Below are positions 1 to 7,076 of a DNA stretch of 19,405 nucleotides, piece after piece. Source of the stretch: UBA12088 sp964568345. GTDB taxonomy: Bacteria > Patescibacteriota > Minisyncoccia > Phycocordibacterales > UBA12088. The translations under genes were made by a program, and so were the position numbers. The first letter of the stretch is position 1. Each line of letters begins with the position of its first letter. The stretch is taken from contig CAZMPG010000023.1 of assembly GCA_964568345.1 (NCBI GenBank), positions 1 to 19,405 on the forward strand, written 5' to 3'. A model generated the notes under the pieces. The model ran no database searches and was not told the origin of the DNA. It was given only the letters and a program-made list of their open reading frames with translations.

Positions 1-50
1 CGCGTTAGCCTTTCCCCTCAAAGTAGGTTCGAGCAAAGGTCAGTATTTCC

Positions 51-179
51 GCACAAAACAAAACTTCCCGTTCCGAAAGGTCGCTACGCGACCCAAGGGC
101 GCGAAACGTGGGGGCAAAAAGAGCGCGACGTTGCGCGACGAAATCGGATGGCGCGGGCACGGTGAGGCGGGCGGTTTTG
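51..179. repeat. Left arm of perfect 129-bp inverted repeat
   Basis: This segment is the exact reverse complement of 1591-1719, base for base over 129 bp. The match stops abruptly at both ends: outside, position 50 differs from the partner of 1720; inside, position 180 differs from the partner of 1590. It lies just upstream of the recombinase start codon, ending 23 bp before it, so any recombinase promoter lies in or beyond this arm. It contains a short dyad (GGTCGC-TAC-GCGACC, 79-93) and a direct repeat of GCGCGACG (about 123-140). These are possible protein-binding or crossover sites, but that is inference. Confidence 0.97.
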
Positions 180-202
180 CATGTTTTGTATCCAAAAGCA
201 CT

Positions 203-1777
203 ATGAACAAACCAAGATATTTTCTATACGCGCGTAAGAGCACCGAGGATGATGACAAGCAAGTCATGTCTATTGAGGCACAACTCTTTGAGCTTCGAGA
301 GTTTGCGCGTAAAGAAAATCTTGAAATCCTGCAGGAGTTTCAAGAGTCGAAGAGCGCAAAGACACCCGGGCGAGCCGTGTTCGGGAAAATGATGGCAAAA
401 GTGGAGCAAATGGGCAACGTGGGCATATTGTCGTGGCATCCTGATCGGATCGCCCGTAATTCGGTGGATGGTGGCAGGATTATCTACGCAGTGGACACCA
501 GCAAAATCGTGTCTTTGCGCTTTCCGACGTTTTGGTTTGAACCAACCCCGCAGGGACTCTTTATGTTGCAAGTGGCGTTTGGTCAATCTAAGTACTTCAG
601 TGACAACTTGGTGCAGAATGTGAAAAGAGGCATCCGCCAAAAACTGCGACGTGGTGAGTGGCTTACAAAAGCACCGTTTGGGTATGTGAATAATCCGAGA
701 ACGAGGAACATAGAACCGCATCCAGTGAACAGCAAGATTGTGGTACGTGCTTTTGAAGAGTACACCAAAGGCACCCATGGACTCGTCTCACTGTCGCAGT
801 TTTTGGCGGATGTGGGCGTGGTGAGTAGAACCGGGACGCCACTTGCCAAATGTGCCATCAAACACTTGTTGAGCAATCGTGCATATTTGGGATTTGTTCG
901 GCATTATGACGAATGGTTTGATGGCACATTTGCGCCAATCGTTCCCCCGAGCTTGTTTGAAGCCGTGCAAAAAGTACTTGCGAGCAAAGCGCGTGCTCCC
1001 AAGAGACGAAGTAGACATGACTTTCCGTTTCTGGGCTTGTTTCACTGTGGAGAGTGTGGAGGCATGTTCACCGCTCAACACGCAAAGGGTAACGGTGGTG
1101 TGTACCGCTACTACCGCTGTACCAAAAAGCACGGCGCTTGCTCGCAAGGGTATGTGCAAGAAAAGGAGTTAGTGGCACAGGTACAAACACGGCTTCAAAC
1201 AATCTCGCTGTGCGATGCGTATTGTGACTGGATGCTTGTAGAAGTAAAGAAATGGGAGGACGGTGATGCTACTGCATCGCACAGCGTCGTTCAACAGCTC
1301 ACCAAAGATATCAAAGCGCACGAGACGCGCATGGAAACACTGGTATCTGCATATCTTGATGGAGACATACCAAAACCCATCTACCTCACCAAGAAGGATG
1401 AGATCATGCGCGCCTCGCGTGCTTTGGAGGAGAAATTGAGAGCTGTTGAACGACAGGGAAACGATTGGATCGAACCACTGCGGGAATGGATTTTGGATAC
1501 AAAACAAGCCGCCTTTTTATCCTCATCCGACAATCTCACCGAGATTGCCTCCTTCGTCAAAAAAGTCGGAACGAACCATACGGTTCGTGACAAAACCGCC
1601 CGCCTCACCGTGCCCGCGCCATCCGATTTCGTCGCGCAACGTCGCGCTCTTTTTGCCCCCACGTTTCGCGCCCTTGGGTCGCGTAGCGACCTTTCGGAAC
1701 GGGAAGTTTTGTTTTGTGCCCTCGGCAGGAATCGAACCTACATTGACTCGTTAGGAGTGAGCCGTTCTATCCATTGA
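203..1777 (+). CDS. Large serine recombinase (resolvase/invertase family integrase)
   Basis: Site-specific DNA recombinase of the large serine integrase type, 524 aa from the chosen ATG. An N-terminal resolvase domain (about residues 5-145) carries the ARKS motif with the nucleophile Ser13, and a downstream DRIARN motif at 81-86. A recombinase domain follows (about 155-260), then a zinc ribbon with Cys282, Cys285, Cys306 and Cys313, then a helical tail. I chose ATG 203 because the family begins just before the ARKS strand; an upstream ATG at 131 would add 24 residues encoded mostly by the inverted repeat. No clear ribosome binding site is visible. From about residue 464 on the protein is encoded by the right inverted-repeat arm, and the last 19 or so codons are the antisense of the tRNA-Arg gene. 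Base composition is visibly more A+T rich than the neighbours, which suggests acquisition by transfer. Family call is firm; whether the tail is the native C-terminus is doubtful. Confidence 0.93.
   Translation: MNKPRYFLYARKSTEDDDKQVMSIEAQLFELREFARKENLEILQEFQESKSAKTPGRAVFGKMMAKVEQMGNVGILSWHPDRIARNSVDGGRIIYAVDTSKIVSLRFPTFWFEPTPQGLFMLQVAFGQSKYFSDNLVQNVKRGIRQKLRRGEWLTKAPFGYVNNPRTRNIEPHPVNSKIVVRAFEEYTKGTHGLVSLSQFLADVGVVSRTGTPLAKCAIKHLLSNRAYLGFVRHYDEWFDGTFAPIVPPSLFEAVQKVLASKARAPKRRSRHDFPFLGLFHCGECGGMFTAQHAKGNGGVYRYYRCTKKHGACSQGYVQEKELVAQVQTRLQTISLCDAYCDWMLVEVKKWEDGDATASHSVVQQLTKDIKAHETRMETLVSAYLDGDIPKPIYLTKKDEIMRASRALEEKLRAVERQGNDWIEPLREWILDTKQAAFLSSSDNLTEIASFVKKVGTNHTVRDKTARLTVPAPSDFVAQRRALFAPTFRALGSRSDLSEREVLFCALGRNRTYIDSLGVSRSIH
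1571..1588. repeat. 18-bp palindrome next to right inverted-repeat arm
   Basis: ACGAACC (1571-1577), a 4-bp spacer ATAC, then GGTTCGT (1582-1588): perfect 7-bp arms. It sits inside the recombinase coding region, 2 bp before the right 129-bp arm, and has no counterpart next to the left arm. It may be a binding site or simply chance. Confidence 0.6.
1591..1719. repeat. Right arm of perfect 129-bp inverted repeat
   Basis: Exact reverse complement of 51-179. It encodes the C-terminal part of the recombinase (from about residue 464) and ends inside the last three bases of the tRNA-Arg gene (1717-1719). The outer boundary therefore coincides with the tRNA 3' end, a classic integration position. 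The inner edge is 2 bp from a separate short palindrome at 1571-1588. Confidence 0.97.
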
Positions 1778-1788
1778 ACTACGAGGGC
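1717..1788 (-). tRNA. tRNA-Arg (anticodon CCU, reads AGG)
   Basis: Read on the minus strand this folds as a standard 72-nt tRNA: 7-bp acceptor stem GCCCTCG/CGAGGGC, D-stem GTTC/GAAC, anticodon stem GCTCA/CGAGT (one A-C mismatch at its base by the loop), loop CTCCTAA giving anticodon CCU, 4-nt variable loop, T-stem GTAGG/CCTGC with loop TTCGATT, and discriminator A. The CCA tail is not encoded; the next bases are CAA. The loop and T-arm closely resemble what I know of E. coli tRNA-Arg(CCU), argW, a known phage integration site. The 3' end touches the right inverted-repeat arm, and the serine recombinase reading frame runs antisense through it. Confidence 0.93.
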
Positions 1789-1945
1789 AGTCGCTCGATA
1801 CGTTGCCGCGCACCGGCTTCCTATACCACAGCGCTACTGTACCACGCCCCCTCGCAAAGAAACAGCGCGATGTCGCGCCGTTCCGTACACCTGCCTTCCC
1901 CTCCCGCTACCCCTTGCCGAGGGTCCCGTATCCGCCTCGTGTTCG
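1789..1945. other. Spacer between tRNA-Arg and glutaredoxin 3' end
   Basis: No convincing gene. The part around 1881-1935 is pyrimidine-rich on the plus strand (ACCTGCCTTCC at 1889-1899 followed by similar C/T runs). The same 11-mer recurs at 16155-16165 in another spacer. The upstream (right) side must hold the tRNA promoter, but I could not assign -35/-10 boxes with confidence. Confidence 0.5.
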
Positions 1946-2179
1946 CTATACCCCCAAGAGCTGCGCAATGCGCGGCTTGTCGAAGCCAACGATGAGGCTG
2001 TCGTCTATGGTGATGACCGGCACCCCCATCTGGCCACTCTTCTCGAACATCTCCCGCCGCTTCTCGAGGTCAGTCGCAACGTTGTGGTCGGTGAAGGCAA
2101 TTCCCTTCTCGGTGAGAAAGTCCTTCGCCATGTGGCAGAAGTGGCACGTCGGCGTGCTGTAAATAGTGACGGTTGCCAT
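1946..2179 (-). CDS. Glutaredoxin-like thiol-disulfide protein
   Basis: Small cytoplasmic thioredoxin-fold protein, 77 aa, probably reducing disulfides or acting as an NrdH/GrxC-type electron donor. The redox motif is CHFC (Cys12, Cys15) after the first strand (TIYSTPTC). The cis-proline segment is MGVPVI (Pro54), and the following GF at 65-66 is the usual glutathione/thioredoxin-reductase contact region. The length is normal for a mini-glutaredoxin. I chose ATG 2179 rather than an in-frame ATG at 2227 because a strong TGCTATACT promoter lies between them, which places the upstream ATG before the transcription start. The gene appears monocistronic. Which reductant it uses cannot be told from sequence alone. 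Confidence 0.92.
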   Translation of the reverse strand: MATVTIYSTPTCHFCHMAKDFLTEKGIAFTDHNVATDLEKRREMFEKSGQMGVPVITIDDSLIVGFDKPRIAQLLGV

Positions 2180-2210
2180 ACTGGAAATCGTTTTACTAGT
2201 AGTGCGCGTC

Positions 2211-2219
2211 AGTATAGCA
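2211..2219 (-). promoter_or_regulatory. Extended -10 promoter of the glutaredoxin gene
   Basis: On the minus strand TGC-TATACT forms an extended -10 element. The predicted transcription start is near 2204, leaving a leader of about 25 nt before ATG 2179. I see no good -35 box at standard spacing, as is usual for extended -10 promoters. Confidence 0.65.
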
Positions 2220-2248
2220 CTCCGCATGGCGCAAGGGAATGCTCGCGC

Positions 2249-2665
2249 CTAGTCGCCGAGGACCTGCCACGCCTGGCGAGCGACCTCTTTCATCTCCGGG
2301 TACGTCGCGCGGTCCACAATATCCTCGAGTGGGAGCCATGCGTAGTCGTTTACCTCGCGCTTCTCCGGCGTCACCGTGGCGGCGTCGGGAACGCGGCAGA
2401 GGAAGTACCGCACGGTTTTGTTGGTCCGCACCCCGTCGCGGGTGAACATGTAGGTTACCGTGATGGGATTGTCTTCGGTGAGCTGGCCCACGAGCCCCGT
2501 CTCCTCGCGGAGCTCGCGGAGCGCTGTGTCCGTGTCTGCCTCACCCTTTTCCTGCTTCCCTTTCGGGAATTCCCAAAAACCGCCGCGCCGGAGGATCATG
2601 AGTACGACCACCTCGCGCTCGCGTGTTCGCCGAAAGGGGACGCATCCACATGCATGAATCTCCAT
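2249..2665 (-). CDS. NUDIX hydrolase
   Basis: Hydrolase of nucleoside diphosphates linked to another moiety, 138 aa. The NUDIX box is complete: Gly36, Glu42, then REL (50-52), EE at 54-55, Gly57-Leu58, fitting GX5EX7REUXEEXGU. The preceding segment (RRGGFWEFPKG) and the C-terminal WLPLED segment resemble bis(5'-nucleosyl)-tetraphosphatase/MutT-like enzymes, so Ap4A or an oxidised nucleotide is a plausible substrate. This is not provable here. I chose ATG 2665, which begins the first beta strand (EIHACGCVPF), because a TACAGT box ends 6 nt before it; an ATG further upstream would add a proline-rich stretch lying over that promoter. It stands alone, 69 bp from the glutaredoxin start. Confidence 0.93.
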   Translation of the reverse strand: MEIHACGCVPFRRTREREVVVLMILRRGGFWEFPKGKQEKGEADTDTALRELREETGLVGQLTEDNPITVTYMFTRDGVRTNKTVRYFLCRVPDAATVTPEKREVNDYAWLPLEDIVDRATYPEMKEVARQAWQVLGD

Positions 2666-2671
2666 AGCTCT

Positions 2672-2677
2672 ACTGTA
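2672..2677 (-). promoter_or_regulatory. -10 box (TACAGT) 6 nt before NUDIX ATG; probable leaderless start
   Basis: TACAGT on the minus strand, followed by six bases and then ATG 2665. This spacing would place transcription at or next to the A of ATG. The same arrangement is seen at several other genes in this window. No clear -35 box. Confidence 0.55.
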
Positions 2678-2741
2678 CACTACGGACGGACAGGGAGGAA
2701 ATGGAGGGGGTGGGACAGTGGGTGAGGAGAGCGACAATCAG

Positions 2742-2848
2742 GACTATGGACCATGGACAATAGACTATGGAAATTATGCGTGTGTCGTAGTCTCTATTGT
2801 CTGTAGTTTGTTGTCTCGTCCGTCTCTATGGTCTTTTGTCTATCGTCC
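2742..2848. repeat. Degenerate 7-bp repeat array with inverted second half
   Basis: Plus strand: GAC recurs with exact 7-bp spacing at 2742, 2749, 2756 and 2763 (units GACTATG, GACCATG, GACAATA, GACTATG). From about 2788 the complementary theme appears: CTATTGTC, TTGTC, ATGGTC, TTTTGTC, TATCGTC. CTATTGTC (2794-2801) is the reverse complement of GACAATAG (2756-2763), so the two halves could pair. It fills the 199-bp gap between the ABC permease stop and the NUDIX start. The stretch from 2690 to 2735 is purine-rich. No gene seen here. Confidence 0.75.
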
Positions 2849-2864
2849 TGTTACCATTAGCCTG

Positions 2865-4109
2865 CTACTCATACCGCAGCGCCTCCATCGGGCTCTTGCG
2901 GGCAGCGCGACGCGCGGGGTAGATGCCGAAGGCGAGCCCGATCACCATCGAGAAGCCGAGCGCGCCGAGCGCAGCCCCGAGGGGGAAGGAGAAGGTCCAT
3001 GCGAGACCCGACCACGCGTTAATAGCGAGGCTCGCCCCGTACGCGAGCATGCTCCCCCCGAGCACCCCGACCATGCCCCCGAGGAGCGTGAGGAGCACCG
3101 CTTCGCCAAGAAACTGCGCGAGAATGTCGCGGTCGGTCGCGCCAACCGCCTTCCGGAGGCCGATCTCACGCGTCCGCTCCGCGACCGACACGAGCATGAT
3201 GTTCATGATACCGATGCCCCCCACGAGGAGTGCTATCGCGACGACCCCCGAGAGGAAGAGCGTGAGTACGTCGAGGATGGTGCCGATCTGCTTCATGAGG
3301 GCCTCGGGGGTGCGTATCTTGAAGTCATTCGCATCGCCGAGATCGAGACGGTGGAGCTCGCGGAGCGTCGCTTCTGCGTCGCGCGTCGAGCGCGTGAGGT
3401 TCGCCGGATCGTCAACACGGATGATAAATTCGAGGAAGTGGTCGGTACCGGTGAGGTACGTCTGTGCGGTCGTGTAGGGCACGAAGATAGACTCGTCGAA
3501 GTTGACGAAACCGACCTGCCCCTTCTTCGGCAGCACCCCGACGACCTTGAACTTGTGCCCCCGAATGGTTACCTTCTCCCCGAGTGGATTGTTGTTCCCA
3601 AAGAGCTCCTCGACCACCCGCGCGCCCACAACCGCCACGAACGCTCGCTCGTCAATCTCCTCGGCCCCAAACGATATCCCCTGCTCCGGTGCCGCGTCGA
3701 ACACGCTCGCAAAGAATGATGCGTCGCCGCCTATCGTCTCCGGTTGGAATGTCTCGCTCCCGTACGACACCGACCCGGGGACCACGACGATCGGGGATAC
3801 CGCGATAGCGTGCGGTACGTTGGCTCGTCGCTCAAGCGCCCGGAGGTCTCGCTCGCGTAGCGAGTCGGAGAGGAGTGTTTCGGCGATCTCATTGGGACCC
3901 TTGACCTCGCGCCCCGCTTGCACGACAAACACGTCCGCCCCCAAGCCCCGTATCTCGCCGAGGATGAGCTCTTTGGTTGAGGCGCCGAACGAGGCGATCA
4001 TGAGCACCGCCGCGACGCCGATAGCGATGCCGAGGAGCGTGAGAAATGTCCGCCCGGGCTTGTCGGTGACGCCACGGTAGGCGAGCTCTGTGGCATGGAG
4101 GTACCTCAT
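2865..4109 (-). CDS. MacB/LolC-type ABC transporter permease (FtsX family)
   Basis: Inner-membrane permease of the MacB/FtsX family, 414 aa. Topology is typical: one membrane segment near the N-terminus (about 21-42), a large extracytoplasmic MacB_PCD-like domain (about 43-275), then three membrane segments (about 282-306, 334-356, 376-396). The cytoplasmic coupling motif ERTREIGLRKAVGA (311-324) and terminal YPARRAA (397-403) are family hallmarks. Unlike MacB of E. coli the ATPase is a separate protein, encoded just upstream; the ATG overlaps that gene's stop by 4 bp (ATGA), so translation is probably coupled. These transporters work by mechanotransmission with a periplasmic adaptor and export peptides, toxins or lipids. 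The substrate here is unknown. Confidence 0.93.
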   Translation of the reverse strand: MRYLHATELAYRGVTDKPGRTFLTLLGIAIGVAAVLMIASFGASTKELILGEIRGLGADVFVVQAGREVKGPNEIAETLLSDSLRERDLRALERRANVPHAIAVSPIVVVPGSVSYGSETFQPETIGGDASFFASVFDAAPEQGISFGAEEIDERAFVAVVGARVVEELFGNNNPLGEKVTIRGHKFKVVGVLPKKGQVGFVNFDESIFVPYTTAQTYLTGTDHFLEFIIRVDDPANLTRSTRDAEATLRELHRLDLGDANDFKIRTPEALMKQIGTILDVLTLFLSGVVAIALLVGGIGIMNIMLVSVAERTREIGLRKAVGATDRDILAQFLGEAVLLTLLGGMVGVLGGSMLAYGASLAINAWSGLAWTFSFPLGAALGALGFSMVIGLAFGIYPARRAARKSPMEALRYE

Positions 4110-4771
4110 ACGGTGAGAATGCCGTCGCGCACCTCGAGGTGCCGCGCGGCGTACGCTGCGATGCGCTCATCGTGGGTGATGAGCAGGATGGTGTGGCCGA
4201 GGGTGTGGAGCGTCTGGATCACCTCCATGACACTCGTCCCCGACGCGCTGTCAAGGTTGCCGGTCGGCTCATCCGCACAGATGAGCTTCGGCGCATTGAT
4301 GAGCGCGCGAGCGATGGCGACCCGCTGCTGCTCGCCGCCGGAAAGCACGTATGCCTCGTGGTCAGCGCGATGCGCGAGCCCCACCCGCTCCACCGCGCGC
4401 CCCGCCCGCTCCCGCCACTCGCCCCGCGGCACCGACGAGTAGTAGAGCGGCAGGTACACGTTCTCGAGCACACTGTGGTGGGGGAGCAGGTTGAACTGCT
4501 GGAACACAAAGCCGATGTCGGTATTGCGCACGTGGGCGAGCTCATCGCTCGACAGGTCCGACGAGACTCTGCCGCGGAAGCGGTACGTACCGGCAGTTTG
4601 CTGATCGAGAAGGCCGAGTATGTGGAGGAGTGTGGACTTGCCCGACCCCGATGGCCCCATGATAGCGACGAACTCGCCCTCGCCCACGGTAAAGCTCGCC
4701 TCGCGGAGCGCGACGGTACCGTCTCCGTACGTCTTCGCGAGGCCCTGCGCCTCGATAAGTGGAAGTCCCAT
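4106..4771 (-). CDS. MacB/LolD-type ABC transporter ATPase
   Basis: Cytoplasmic ATPase of the MacAB-like complex, 221 aa, full family length. Walker A is GPSGSGKS (39-46), the Q-loop is at QQFNLL (91-96), the signature is LSGGEQQR (143-150), Walker B is LICADE with catalytic Glu168, and the H-loop His is at 200. The PTGNLD sequence after Walker B is characteristic of the LolD/MacB/FtsE subgroup. GAGGAG lies 5 nt before ATG 4771 within the end of the adaptor gene, so this internal cistron has a Shine-Dalgarno sequence. It is 2 bp from the adaptor stop and overlaps the permease start by 4 bp. Confidence 0.95.
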   Translation of the reverse strand: MGLPLIEAQGLAKTYGDGTVALREASFTVGEGEFVAIMGPSGSGKSTLLHILGLLDQQTAGTYRFRGRVSSDLSSDELAHVRNTDIGFVFQQFNLLPHHSVLENVYLPLYYSSVPRGEWRERAGRAVERVGLAHRADHEAYVLSGGEQQRVAIARALINAPKLICADEPTGNLDSASGTSVMEVIQTLHTLGHTILLITHDERIAAYAARHLEVRDGILTV

Positions 4772-4773
4772 GG

Positions 4774-6318
4774 CTACTCCTCGACAAAGAGAACCACCTC
4801 TTCGCCCTCCGTAAGTCCTGACACGACCTCGACCGAACCGTCCGACCCGTGGAGCCCGGTCACCACGTCGCGCTCGACGAGCGACCCACCGACAACCACG
4901 CGCACGTAGGTGCGCCCACCAGTAACGAGGACGCTCCTCGCCGGTACGGTGAGGACATTCTGTCGCTCAGAGGTCGTGATGTCCACGTCAGCGGTCATGC
5001 CCGGGAGCACCGTGCGGTCGTACGACGCATGGTCGAGCGCTAGGGTGGTCTTATAGGTTGGCACGCCCTCGCGCACCGTCTCCGAGCGGGCGATACGCGC
5101 GACCGACCCGGTGAATACCTCGCTGCGGTCGAATGCATCAAACGTGAGCGTCGCCCTATCACCGACCTTCACCTCAGCGATGTCCGCCTCGGGGATGTAG
5201 AGCTCGACCTCAAACGCACCCGGGGTGAGGAGCTCGAGCACGGGTGCGTAGGGGGCAACAGATTCTCCGAGGGTGCGGTCAATACGGCTTATCATACCGG
5301 TAAATGGCGCACGGAGCACCGCGTCCTCCTCGCGCGCTGCAGCGGCGGCTGCGGCAAGGGAAGCTGCCCGCGTATCTGCTGCCGCACCACGCTCTGCGGA
5401 AGACGTTGGCGGTGCCACCGCGAGCTCGTACGCTGCACGTTCTGCGGCAGCGTGCGCTTCGGCGTTCTCGAGTGCACCCGATGCGCTTGCAACATCGCTC
5501 CGCGCCGTGCTCACACCCGAACGGGCGCGGGCGATTCCTGACTGGAACGTATCATACACCGTCCCCTCCTCGCTCCCCGACGGCGTGTACCGATTGACCG
5601 CTGCCGCGAGCGCCCCGAGGAAGGTGTCGATGGTGACAAGGTCTGCAGCAACCGCTCTCATACTCGTCTGGTCGGCTGGTGTCGAAACGGCCGCAATACG
5701 GCTGAGCGCCGCCTCGGCCGCCGCGTACCCTTCGCGGAGCTCCTCGCCATGGTCGCGGGATTGTACGACGTACCTCGTCGTACCGTACTCGTACGTGATG
5801 CCGAATGCAGTATCGGGTTCGGCAAAGAATGGCGCCGCATCTCGGTGGAGCGCTCCGTCGGCGAGCGTCCACGCACGGCTAACCGCGGTCTCGGCGCTCT
5901 GCCGGGCGACCGCGACCGCTCTCTCGGCTGCCGCGAGCGCCCCGGCATGTGCCGCAACGTCCTCCGGCCGGTGGGTGAGCAAGCCCTCGTACGCCGCAGC
6001 AGCGCTCGCGGCACGGGCTTCCGCCTCCTCACGGAGGAGCGAGGTTTCCTTGCTCTCGAGCTGCGCCAGCTCGGCGCCCGCAGGCACGATGTCGCCCTCG
6101 CGCACTGCAAGCGCCACAAGGCGACCGCCCTCGGGGAAGGTGAGCTCGAGACGCTCGACCGGCTCCGCGTGGCCCGTTGCACTCACGACGTGCACTACAC
6201 TGCCCTCCCCTACCTGCACCGATTCGTACCGAGGCGGCGGAGGGGTACGCACATACCACACAAGGGCACCCACGACAACGAGCGCCACCACACCGTACAC
6301 AACACGACGGGCTACCAT
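4774..6318 (-). CDS. MacA/HlyD-type membrane-fusion (adaptor) protein
   Basis: Periplasmic-adaptor-like protein, 514 aa, anchored by one N-terminal membrane helix (about 7-23). After it come a lipoyl/barrel-sandwich half (EGSVVHVVSATGHAEP... EGDIVPAGAELAQLES), a very long alanine-rich helical region (about 95-310) expected to form the hairpin coiled coil, the second lipoyl half (RAPFTGMISRIDRTLGE), and beta-barrel and membrane-proximal domains. The helical part is longer than in ordinary MacA. First gene of a three-gene operon with the ATPase and permease. I chose ATG 6318, not one at 6336, because TATACT sits between them and ends 6 nt before 6318. If the cell lacks an outer membrane the adaptor would act as in Gram-positive YknX-type systems. 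Confidence 0.9.
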   Translation of the reverse strand: MVARRVVYGVVALVVVGALVWYVRTPPPPRYESVQVGEGSVVHVVSATGHAEPVERLELTFPEGGRLVALAVREGDIVPAGAELAQLESKETSLLREEAEARAASAAAAYEGLLTHRPEDVAAHAGALAAAERAVAVARQSAETAVSRAWTLADGALHRDAAPFFAEPDTAFGITYEYGTTRYVVQSRDHGEELREGYAAAEAALSRIAAVSTPADQTSMRAVAADLVTIDTFLGALAAAVNRYTPSGSEEGTVYDTFQSGIARARSGVSTARSDVASASGALENAEAHAAAERAAYELAVAPPTSSAERGAAADTRAASLAAAAAAAREEDAVLRAPFTGMISRIDRTLGESVAPYAPVLELLTPGAFEVELYIPEADIAEVKVGDRATLTFDAFDRSEVFTGSVARIARSETVREGVPTYKTTLALDHASYDRTVLPGMTADVDITTSERQNVLTVPARSVLVTGGRTYVRVVVGGSLVERDVVTGLHGSDGSVEVVSGLTEGEEVVLFVEE

Positions 6319-6324
6319 GTCCCT

Positions 6325-6330
6325 AGTATA
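6325..6330 (-). promoter_or_regulatory. -10 box (TATACT) 6 nt before adaptor ATG; leaderless operon start
   Basis: TATACT on the minus strand followed by AGGGAC and ATG 6318. Transcription should begin at or beside the start codon. The -35 region is not recognisable. Confidence 0.7.
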
Positions 6331-6387
6331 CGACATCGTGGTGCGCTATGGCTGCCCCCTATGCACAGGAGTACACAGTCGGTGCCC

Positions 6388-7074
6388 TTAGTGGTACCCA
6401 AACACCGCAGCGAGTACCAAATGCTCACCCTCGGCACGAGCGACTACTGTCGCCCGCACGAGGGATGCTACGGTGTGGCTGAGTGTCGCAAAGAGCTTCG
6501 CCTGGTCGTATACCCCCGCTTCACCGGATGCGTGGAACCGCTCGACGCACACACCTACATCAGGCACCCCGACCGCGCGGAAGACGAGCTGGTAGCCGTC
6601 GGGAGCCGTCGCCGGTGTGCCGGTGACCTCTACCGCGGCACGGTACGGCACGCTCGCAAGGAGAAACTTTGCGAGTGCCCACGTGAGGAGGCTCGCAAGG
6701 TCTGGGTCACCGGTAAAGAGCCGCCCGTCGGGCGCACACGACACCGCGAGCGCAACGCCGTGGCGCTCATACTGGGCACGGAGCGTTGCTGCCGTCTTCC
6801 CCACACTCTCCGCGAGCGCGACTTGCCGCTCCGTCCCCTCGTACGCCCCCGCGAGGACGAGGCTCGCGACGTGAACGTGCTTCGTGAGCACGATACCGAG
6901 CTGCGCAGACTCGGCGACCTGCTCGAGGTACGTCACCCGCTGCGTCGCGGCAATGCCCGGGCGCAGGAGGAGCTCGGTCTGCCACTTGATAGCAGTGAGC
7001 GGCGCGAGGAGGTCGTGTGCAATGACGCCGAGGAGCGCCGCGTGAGGGTCGCGCTGGGGAGGGGCGTCAGCCAT
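6388..7074 (-). CDS. Histidine-kinase-like protein with degenerate ATPase half
   Basis: A 228-aa soluble protein without membrane segments. Residues about 13-80 resemble a HisKA dimerisation/phosphoacceptor domain: VIAHDLLAPLTAIKWQTELLL (14-37 region) keeps the H-box with His20 and the Pro/Leu pattern. The rest has the length of a HATPase_c domain, but I cannot find the N-box asparagine (the equivalent helix reads LLTWALAKFLLA) nor glycine-rich G1/G2 boxes; the C-terminus ends AEGEHLVLAAVFGYH. It may thus be a phosphotransfer or pseudokinase protein. It follows a receiver gene by 2 bp and is the third gene of a receiver-receiver-kinase cluster, so signalling through those receivers is likely. 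Confidence is good for relatedness, low for kinase activity. Confidence 0.7.
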   Translation of the reverse strand: MADAPPQRDPHAALLGVIAHDLLAPLTAIKWQTELLLRPGIAATQRVTYLEQVAESAQLGIVLTKHVHVASLVLAGAYEGTERQVALAESVGKTAATLRAQYERHGVALAVSCAPDGRLFTGDPDLASLLTWALAKFLLASVPYRAAVEVTGTPATAPDGYQLVFRAVGVPDVGVCVERFHASGEAGVYDQAKLFATLSHTVASLVRATVVARAEGEHLVLAAVFGYH

Positions 7075-7076
7075 AG

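Noticed and set aside
131..202. Upstream ATG (131) for the recombinase
   Set aside because: The extra residues are encoded mostly by the inverted-repeat arm and precede the normal family N-terminus; ATG 203 fits the resolvase fold.
2718..3719. Long plus-strand open frame opposite the ABC permease
   Set aside because: It is the antisense shadow of a well-supported permease in GC-rich DNA, and its translation is charged and compositionally odd with no family resemblance.
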